DNA of 10,065 nt from an uncultured Clostridia bacterium (GTDB taxonomy: Bacteria > Bacillota_A > Clostridia > Christensenellales > Aristaeellaceae): positions 1-10,065 of the forward strand of contig CAMBWJ010000038.1 of NCBI GenBank assembly GCA_945871545.1, written 5' to 3'. The notes under the pieces are model-generated. The model was not told the DNA's origin. It was given only the letters and a program-made list of their open reading frames with translations, and searched no databases. Positions 6,372-10,065 of the stretch are shown in pieces; positions within the stretch are counted from its first letter, which is position 1; every line of letters starts with the position of its first letter. The position numbers and the translations under genes are program-made.

Positions 6372-7907
6372 ATGTCGAAGAATTGTACCGAGTACCTGCA
6401 CGCGCTGCTGGACTTTGCGGAGGACAAGCATCTGATCGAGGTCGAGGACCGGGCGTACAGCCTGAACCGCCTGCTGGAGATCTTTTCCATGGACGCGCCG
6501 GAGTGCGACCGCCCCGCGCGCGCGACCTCTCCGGAGACCGCCACGCCGATCCTGGAGCCGCTGATGGAGCTGGCTGCGGCGCGCGGCCTGTTTCCCGACA
6601 GCACGGAGCAGCGCGACCTGTTCTCCGCGAAGGTCATGGGCGCGCTGACCCCCCACCCCCAGCTGATCCGGGAGCGCTTTGCGCGCCTCTATCGTGAGCA
6701 GGGCGCGAAGGCGGCCACGGACGACTTCTACCGGCTGTGCAGGGACGTGGACTACATCCGCGTGGACCGCATTGCAAAGAACGTGCGCTTTCTGCACGAT
6801 TCTCCCTGCGGCGAGCTGGAGATCACGATCAACCTCTCCAAGCCGGAGAAGGATCCCCGGGACATCGCCGCCCAGCGCAATGCAAAGCATACGGGCTATC
6901 CCCGCTGCATGCTCTGCGTGGAGAACCCGGGCTACGCCGGTCGCGCGGGCTTCCCTGCCCGGCAGAACCACCGCATCGTGCCGCTGAGCCTGGGCGGTGA
7001 TCCCTGGTATCTGCAGTATTCTCCCTATTCCTATTATAATGAGCACTGCATCGTTTTCAATCGGGAGCACGTGCCCATGAAGATCTCCCATGAGAGCTTC
7101 GTGCGCCTGTTCGACTTCGCGGAGCAGTTCCCTCACTACTTCCTAGGCTCCAACGCCGACCTGCCCATCGTCGGCGGCTCCATCCTCTCCCACGACCACT
7201 TCCAGGGCGGCGGCTACGTCTTTCCCATGGATCGCGCAGGCGTGCGCTTTGGGCTGAGGTCGCCCTCCGCTGCGGTGGAGGCTTGGGTGGCCGACTGGCC
7301 GATGAGCTGCATCGTGCTGCGCGGCGACGATCGCGACGAGGTCATTGCCCTGGCAGATCAGATGCTGGAGGCGTGGCGCGTCTACTCCGACCCGGCCTGC
7401 GGCATCTATGCCGAGACCGACGGCACGCCCCACAACACCATCACCCCCGTGGCGCGCATGGAGAACGGCAAGTACAAGCTGTACCTGGTGCTGCGCAACA
7501 ACCTGACTACCGAGGAGCACCCTCTGGGCGTGTTCCATCCCCACGCGCAGCTCCACCACATCAAGAAGGAGAACATCGGCCTGATCGAGGTCATGGGCCT
7601 GTTCATCCTGCCCGGACGGCTGGTGCAGGAGCTTGCCGGACTGGAGAAGTACCTCACCGGCGAGGTTGCGCTTACTGCGGCCCCGGCGGCGGACGATCCG
7701 CTTGCAAAGCACTACGACTGGGTACAGGAGATCGCTGCCAGGACGGGCACGAAGCTCAGCGAGGAGGAGGCGCAGGCAGCCCTTCGGGACGGCCTTGCCA
7801 GCAAGTGTGCGCAGGTGCTCGCAGACGCGGGCGTCTACAAGAACGACCCTGCGGGCAATGCGGGCGTGCTCCGCTTCCTGGAGACCATCGGCTACGAAAA
7901 AGCATAA
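6372..7907 (+). CDS. galT: UDP-glucose--hexose-1-phosphate uridylyltransferase, class II (Firmicutes type)
   Basis: A 511-residue enzyme that exchanges uridylyl between UDP-glucose and galactose-1-phosphate, producing UDP-galactose and glucose-1-phosphate (Leloir pathway, cytoplasm). Its length and motifs fit the class II GalT family of Firmicutes rather than the roughly 350-residue enterobacterial type. Seen are N-P-G-Y-A-G-R-A-G-F-P-A-R-Q-N-H-R at 185-201, Y-Y-N-E-H at 221-225, and the active-site segment G-G-S-I-L-S-H-D-H-F-Q-G-G at 268-280. His276 of H-D-H-F-Q is in the place of the uridylylated histidine of the H-P-H-G-Q motif. The ATG at 6372 has the best-spaced ribosome site; a TTG 9 nt earlier lies directly against the GAGGGAG and is less likely. 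It is divergently paired with galK and followed by a hairpin-rich convergent intergenic region. Confidence 0.96.
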   Translation: MSKNCTEYLHALLDFAEDKHLIEVEDRAYSLNRLLEIFSMDAPECDRPARATSPETATPILEPLMELAAARGLFPDSTEQRDLFSAKVMGALTPHPQLIRERFARLYREQGAKAATDDFYRLCRDVDYIRVDRIAKNVRFLHDSPCGELEITINLSKPEKDPRDIAAQRNAKHTGYPRCMLCVENPGYAGRAGFPARQNHRIVPLSLGGDPWYLQYSPYSYYNEHCIVFNREHVPMKISHESFVRLFDFAEQFPHYFLGSNADLPIVGGSILSHDHFQGGGYVFPMDRAGVRFGLRSPSAAVEAWVADWPMSCIVLRGDDRDEVIALADQMLEAWRVYSDPACGIYAETDGTPHNTITPVARMENGKYKLYLVLRNNLTTEEHPLGVFHPHAQLHHIKKENIGLIEVMGLFILPGRLVQELAGLEKYLTGEVALTAAPAADDPLAKHYDWVQEIAARTGTKLSEEEAQAALRDGLASKCAQVLADAGVYKNDPAGNAGVLRFLETIGYEKA

Positions 7908-8005
7908 GCAATTGCATGCAAGGCGCTGTCTCTACGCGACAAAAGTAGGACGGGGGCCTTCACCCTGCCCTCAGACTGTTGACAAAGGATTGCAGGACAG
8001 CCTGT

Positions 8006-8047
8006 AAAATCGGAAGTGACGGCGTGTACGTCACTTCCGGCATTTTT
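8006..8047 (+). terminator. Intrinsic terminator downstream of galT (hairpin 1)
   Basis: CGGAAGTGACG at 8011-8021 pairs perfectly (11 bp) with CGTCACTTCCG at 8029-8039 around a 7-nt loop, and is followed by GCATTTTT. The AAAAT just before the stem can pair with the following ATTTT across a 2-nt bulge. It starts about 100 nt after galT and is the first structure able to stop galT transcription. Confidence 0.7.
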
Positions 8048-8082
8048 CGGGAACAAACGCTTGCGTTTGTGGAGAAAAATGC
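8040..8082. repeat. Two-tier inverted repeat (hairpin 2)
   Basis: GCATTTTTC at 8040-8048 pairs perfectly with GAAAAATGC at 8074-8082 (9 bp). Inside it, ACAAACGC at 8053-8060 pairs with GCGTTTGT at 8063-8070 around TT. The two stems are separated by a GGGA/GGA internal loop. Its left arm includes the T-run used by terminator 1, so the two structures would compete in RNA. Confidence 0.6.
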
Positions 8083-8091
8083 ATTCCCGTT

Positions 8092-8133
8092 CCGGTTGCC
8101 GCCCGGAAATTCCGCAGAATTTTAGGCAACCGG
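8092..8133. repeat. Two-tier inverted repeat (hairpin 3)
   Basis: CCGGTTGCC at 8092-8100 pairs perfectly with GGCAACCGG at 8125-8133 (9 bp). An inner stem of AAATTC at 8107-8112 with GAATTT at 8117-8122 closes a CGCA loop. The internal loop is asymmetric (6 nt against 2 nt). No T-run follows, so it is not a terminator by itself. Confidence 0.6.
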
Positions 8134-8140
8134 CCCCATC

Positions 8141-8168
8141 GCGTTGAAAAACGCCAGTTTTTCAACGC
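8141..8168. repeat. 12-bp perfect hairpin (hairpin 4)
   Basis: GCGTTGAAAAAC at 8141-8152 pairs with GTTTTTCAACGC at 8157-8168 with no mismatch, around a GCCA tetraloop. The T-run lies inside the stem, not after it, so this is an unlikely terminator. A perfect 12-bp stem is well beyond random expectation for a 28-bp stretch. Confidence 0.65.
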
Positions 8169-8171
8169 ATT

Positions 8172-8196
8172 GAGGGCGGGGTGCCCTCACCCCGCC
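8172..8196. repeat. GC-rich hairpin with two mutually exclusive foldings (hairpin 5)
   Basis: GGCGGGGTG at 8175-8183 pairs with CACCCCGCC at 8188-8196 (9 bp, CCCT loop). Alternatively GAGGGC at 8172-8177 pairs with GCCCTC at 8183-8188 around GGGGT. The two foldings share bases and cannot coexist. No T-run follows. Confidence 0.55.
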
Positions 8197-8209
8197 GCAG
8201 ACCAATTAT

Positions 8210-8254
8210 GGGGCTGTCTCGAAACGGCAAAAATGTTTTGAGACAGCCCCTTTT
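8210..8254 (+). terminator. Intrinsic terminator-like hairpin (hairpin 6)
   Basis: GGGGCTGTCTC at 8210-8220 pairs perfectly with GAGACAGCCCC at 8240-8250 (11 bp). The stem continues through a G-T wobble and four more pairs to a 9-nt loop, and TTTT follows, so the orientation suits rightward transcription. It may act as a second stop for galT transcripts before the convergent acetyltransferase gene. The same arms would also form a hairpin in leftward transcripts leaving the acetyltransferase gene, but without a good U-tract. Confidence 0.65.
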
Positions 8255-8276
8255 CGTCTGAATATGATCGTCTCCC

Positions 8277-8837
8277 CTAGCCCTGCTGGAAATCCCGCCG
8301 GAGGATGGCGTAGAGCTCCACGTCCACAAAGCGCCCCTTGTTGAGCAGGCGCTGGCGCAGTGTGCCCTCCCGGCGCATGCCGCACTTGCGCATCACTGCC
8401 CCGGAGGCGGGGTTTTCCGTCTCATGCTGGGCCTCGATGCGGTTCAGGTTCAGGCTGCGGAAGCCGTAGCGGATCAGCTCCTTCAGGGCCTCGGTCATAA
8501 TGCCCTGATTCCAGAAGGCGCGGGAGAGGGAGTAGCCCACCTCTGCGGAGGCGTTCTCCCGCTGAATCCACATAAAGCCGATGGTGCCGATGATCTGCCC
8601 CGTGGCCTTCCATTCGATTCCCCAGCTGGCGGGCTCACCCAGGCGGTACTTGCGCAGCATGTAGCGCAGGTAGCTGCGGGATTCGCCGATGCTCCTGTGC
8701 GCGTCCCAGAGCACGTAGCGTGCAACCTGGGGATCGCAGCTGTAATTGTAGATGTCCTGCGCATCGCGCATGTTGAGCTTGCGCAGCCGCAGGCGCGGGG
8801 TCTCAAGGGTCGGCATGTAGCCGTATGCAGCGTCCAT
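8277..8837 (-). CDS. GNAT N-acetyltransferase, RimJ/RimL-like
   Basis: The 186-residue protein has the layout of the Acetyltransf_3 (RimJ/RimL) branch of GNAT enzymes. It opens with L-E-T-P-R-L-R-L-R at 11-19, has the strand G-Q-I-I-G-T-I-G-F at 80-88, A-E-V-G-Y-S-L at 98-104, and the acetyl-CoA loop region W-N-Q-G-I-M-T-E-A at 109-117, and then N-R-I-E-A-Q at 132-137, N-P-A-S at 142-145 and K-C-G-M-R-R-E-G at 151-158. Members acetylate protein N-termini, antibiotics or small amines, and the sequence does not reveal which. The ATG at 8837 has GGAGG 12 nt upstream, a slightly long spacing; an ATG seven codons in lacks any ribosome site. It lies 20 nt after the Nudix gene on the same strand and is probably co-transcribed with it. 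Confidence 0.88.
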   Translation of the reverse strand: MDAAYGYMPTLETPRLRLRKLNMRDAQDIYNYSCDPQVARYVLWDAHRSIGESRSYLRYMLRKYRLGEPASWGIEWKATGQIIGTIGFMWIQRENASAEVGYSLSRAFWNQGIMTEALKELIRYGFRSLNLNRIEAQHETENPASGAVMRKCGMRREGTLRQRLLNKGRFVDVELYAILRRDFQQG

Positions 8838-8857
8838 TTGAATCGACGGCCTCCGTA

Positions 8858-9409
8858 TCAGATGAGATGGCCCGCCATACAGATGGCGATCTGGGTCTTG
8901 GCGTCGCGGATCTCGCCGCGCAGCACCATCTCCAGCGCCTCCCTGAAGGGCAGCTTCACCAGGTTCAGGAATTCGTCCTCGTCCGGGCAGGCGTCGCTCT
9001 GACGCAGCTCCCGCGCCAGATACAGCGAGATGCGCTCGTTGGAGAAGCCGGGCGTGGTGAAGGTGTCGGTCAGGTGCAGCCAGTTCTCCGCCTCCAGGCC
9101 GGTCTCCTCCTTCAGTTCACGCTTGGCCGCCAGCAGGCGGTCCTCGTCCACGCTGTCCAGCTTGCCCGCCGGGATCTCCAGCAGAATCCGGTCGATGGGC
9201 GCGCGGAACTGGCGCACCAGGTAGACGTTGCCCTGGGCGTCGATGGGCAGCACCGCGGACGCACCCACGTGCACGGCGATCTCCCGCTTGGCCTGCTTGC
9301 CGTTGGGCAGCTCGTTGGTCACGTGATCGATGTGCAGGATGATGCCGTCAAAGACCCGCTCGCGGGTCAGATTTTTTTCCAGAATGGCTTCGTCGTTTTG
9401 AAAAACCAT
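8858..9409 (-). CDS. Nudix hydrolase, ADP-ribose pyrophosphatase type
   Basis: A 183-residue protein with the N-terminal beta region and Nudix fold of bacterial ADP-ribose pyrophosphatases (NudF-like), which cleave ADP-ribose to AMP and ribose-5-phosphate. V-Y-L-V-R-Q-F-R at 62-69 and L-L-E-I-P-A-G-K-L at 76-84 are typical of this subfamily. The Nudix box spans 82-105 and ends R-E-L-K-E-E-T-G-L (97-105), holding the metal-binding glutamates. The distance from the leading Gly82 to Arg97 is one residue longer than the canonical G-x5-E-x7-R-E spacing, giving G-x6-E89-x7-R-E, a small insertion in the loop. T-P-G-F-S-N-E at 119-125 also fits ADP-ribose hydrolases. GGAGG lies 8 nt before the ATG. 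It is the first gene of a two-gene unit with the downstream acetyltransferase. The exact substrate is inferred from the family. Confidence 0.9.
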   Translation of the reverse strand: MVFQNDEAILEKNLTRERVFDGIILHIDHVTNELPNGKQAKREIAVHVGASAVLPIDAQGNVYLVRQFRAPIDRILLEIPAGKLDSVDEDRLLAAKRELKEETGLEAENWLHLTDTFTTPGFSNERISLYLARELRQSDACPDEDEFLNLVKLPFREALEMVLRGEIRDAKTQIAICMAGHLI

Positions 9410-9484
9410 GCTTCAGACCTCCGTTTCCGTCTTGCAACGCAGAGATATTCGACCCGGCTGGGCGGAATTCCTGCCATTTTCCAC

Positions 9485-9513
9485 TAGCCAAACGCGGGAA
9501 TTTGTTGTATAAT
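9485..9513 (+). promoter_or_regulatory. Promoter for the small P-loop gene
   Basis: A perfect -10 TATAAT at 9508-9513 is preceded, at a 17-bp spacing, by a weak -35 TAGCCA (9485-9490, four of six matches). The expected start near 9520 leaves a leader of about 28 nt containing AAGGAG. The divergent Nudix gene must have its promoter in the same 138-bp gap, but I could not identify it convincingly. Confidence 0.65.
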
Positions 9514-9547
9514 GAAATTGGTACCCAATAGCTGAAAGGAGATGGTT

Positions 9548-9976
9548 TTGTTGATACAGATTATTTTGGGCGATAAGGGCAGCGGAAAAACCAAGCGTCT
9601 GATTGATCTTGTAAACGAATCCCTGAAGAATGAACACGGCGATATTATTTTTATCGATGACGATAAGAGATATATGTACGACCTGCGCCATGAAATCCGC
9701 TTTGTAGACGCCAGCGAATATCCGGTGGGCCACAAGTGTCAGGCCAGCGAGATGCTGGGCTTCATCTGCGGCATGCTGTCTGCGAACTTCGATCTCTCTC
9801 TGATCGCGATGGACGCGTTCATGAAGCTGGTGCGCACGCCCCTGGACGATCCGGAGATGAAGGTCTTCTTCGAAAAGCTCGAGGCTCTCTCCGAGGCGCA
9901 TCACTGCAACTTCCTGATCTCCGTGAGCGCACAGGCAGAGTCCGTGCCCGAGTACATCCAGAAGTACGTCATCTGA
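9548..9976 (+). CDS. Small P-loop NTPase-like protein of unknown function
   Basis: A protein of about 142 residues opening I-I-L-G-D-K-G-S-G-K-T, a clear Walker A loop (residues 8-15) directly after the first beta strand. F-I-D-D-D-K-R-Y-M-Y-D follows near 36-46, and a hydrophobic strand ending in Asp (L-S-L-I-A-M-D-A-F, near 80-88) may be Walker B. I recall similar small proteins in Clostridia annotated loosely as ATPase or PilT-like, but nothing here shows a motility role and no pilus genes are nearby. The ATG at 9542 directly abuts the ribosome site AAGGAG (9536-9541), so it is an unlikely start. TTG at 9548 (spacing 6) or 9551 (spacing 9) fits better; I use 9548. It is monocistronic by appearance, with a promoter upstream and a terminator-like hairpin downstream. 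Confidence 0.75.
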   Translation: MLIQIILGDKGSGKTKRLIDLVNESLKNEHGDIIFIDDDKRYMYDLRHEIRFVDASEYPVGHKCQASEMLGFICGMLSANFDLSLIAMDAFMKLVRTPLDDPEMKVFFEKLEALSEAHHCNFLISVSAQAESVPEYIQKYVI

Positions 9977-9995
9977 TTTTTGAATACGAAACCGC

Positions 9996-10033
9996 AGGCC
10001 GTCCGACGTTGTGTGCGGGCGGCCTTTGTCTGT
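9996..10033 (+). terminator. Terminator-like hairpin after the P-loop gene
   Basis: AGGCCGTCCG at 9996-10005 pairs with CGGGCGGCCT at 10016-10025 (10 bp including one G-T wobble) around a 10-nt loop, followed by a mixed T-rich TTGTCTGT. The stem is strong but the U-tract is poor, so termination may be partial and some transcripts may reach the next gene. Confidence 0.5.
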
Positions 10034-10046
10034 AGATGGAGGAAAG

Positions 10047-10065
10047 ATGGGAAAGTGGATCAGGC
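10047..10065 (+). CDS. Start of a further gene (partial, right edge)
   Basis: GGAGG at 10038-10042 is followed 4 nt later by ATG at 10047, reading M-G-K-W-I-R before the window ends. The ribosome site suggests a real start, but only six residues are visible and the product cannot be named. An ATG at 10036 in another frame has no ribosome site of its own. Confidence 0.4.

Larger units (their letters stand above)
7908..8276. other. Convergent non-coding region, packed with inverted repeats
   Basis: This 369-bp stretch lies between the galT stop and the stop of the oppositely oriented acetyltransferase gene. I see no credible coding sequence in it. Its first 98 bp hold only weak structure: a 10-bp palindrome TTGCATGCAA at 7912-7921 and GGCGCTGTCTC at 7922-7932. 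From 8006 to 8254 almost every base belongs to one of six adjacent inverted repeats, listed separately. Two of these have T-runs and can act as terminators; the other four have no obvious role. Confidence 0.8.

Noticed and set aside
6213..7136. Open upstream extension of the galK frame by about 308 codons
   Set aside because: It is antisense to galT and lies upstream of the galK promoter and ribosome site. The first ATG with a proper ribosome site is at 6212, where galactokinase homology begins.
7912..7921. Palindrome TTGCATGCAA just after galT
   Set aside because: It is a short 10-bp palindrome with no loop and no T-run, and it overlaps no promoter element. There is not enough here to call a site.
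7979..8010. TTGACA followed 18 bp later by TGTAAA, a possible promoter for a small RNA
   Set aside because: The -10 is poor and the transcript would start directly in terminator 1. It is kept only as a remote possibility in view of the structured region that follows.
1..10065. CRISPR arrays, tRNA or rRNA genes, transposase genes, prophage or defence-system genes
   Set aside because: Reading both strands, I found no spaced direct repeats, no tRNA-like cloverleaf and no protein resembling a transposase, integrase or known defence component.

Overview
The window looks like a chromosomal segment from a high-GC Firmicute, most likely a member of the Clostridia. This is inferred from strong GGAGG-type ribosome sites, sigma-A promoters, the Firmicutes-type (class II) galactose-1-phosphate uridylyltransferase, a membrane-anchored MurF-like ligase of a kind seen in Clostridia, and a tsaE-tsaB-rimI cluster. 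The exact taxon cannot be read from the sequence. No tRNA, rRNA, CRISPR array or transposase gene was found.

Left two thirds (1-6212, minus strand): seven closely packed genes read leftward, probably as one operon. In transcription order they are galK, tsaE, tsaB, rimI, a MurF-like ligase with an N-terminal membrane domain, a small RelA/SpoT-type HD hydrolase, and a STAS domain fused to an aminoglycoside-phosphotransferase-like kinase domain, which runs off the left edge. The operon joins galactose phosphorylation, the t6A37 tRNA-modification accessory proteins, an N-acetyltransferase, a Mur-ligase homologue and an apparent signalling pair. The largest internal gap, 62 nt before the HD gene, contains a 14-bp palindrome.

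Middle (6213-7907): a 159-bp divergent control region carries two readable, non-overlapping sigma-A promoters, one for galK leftward and one for galT rightward. A small inverted repeat sits inside the galK promoter spacer. galT encodes the second Leloir enzyme. galE is not in the window.

7908-8276 is a 369-bp convergent non-coding stretch. From 8006 to 8254 it is almost entirely six consecutive inverted repeats: a terminator-like hairpin at each end and four other hairpins between them. This is more structure than termination requires and is the most unexplained part of the window. It could be a palindromic repeat or MITE-like element, or a structured RNA.

Right (8277-10065): a minus-strand pair made of a Nudix hydrolase of the ADP-ribose pyrophosphatase type followed by a RimJ/RimL-like GNAT acetyltransferase. 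Divergent from it is a plus-strand small P-loop protein of unknown function with its own promoter, a terminator-like hairpin, and the first few codons of another gene at the right edge.
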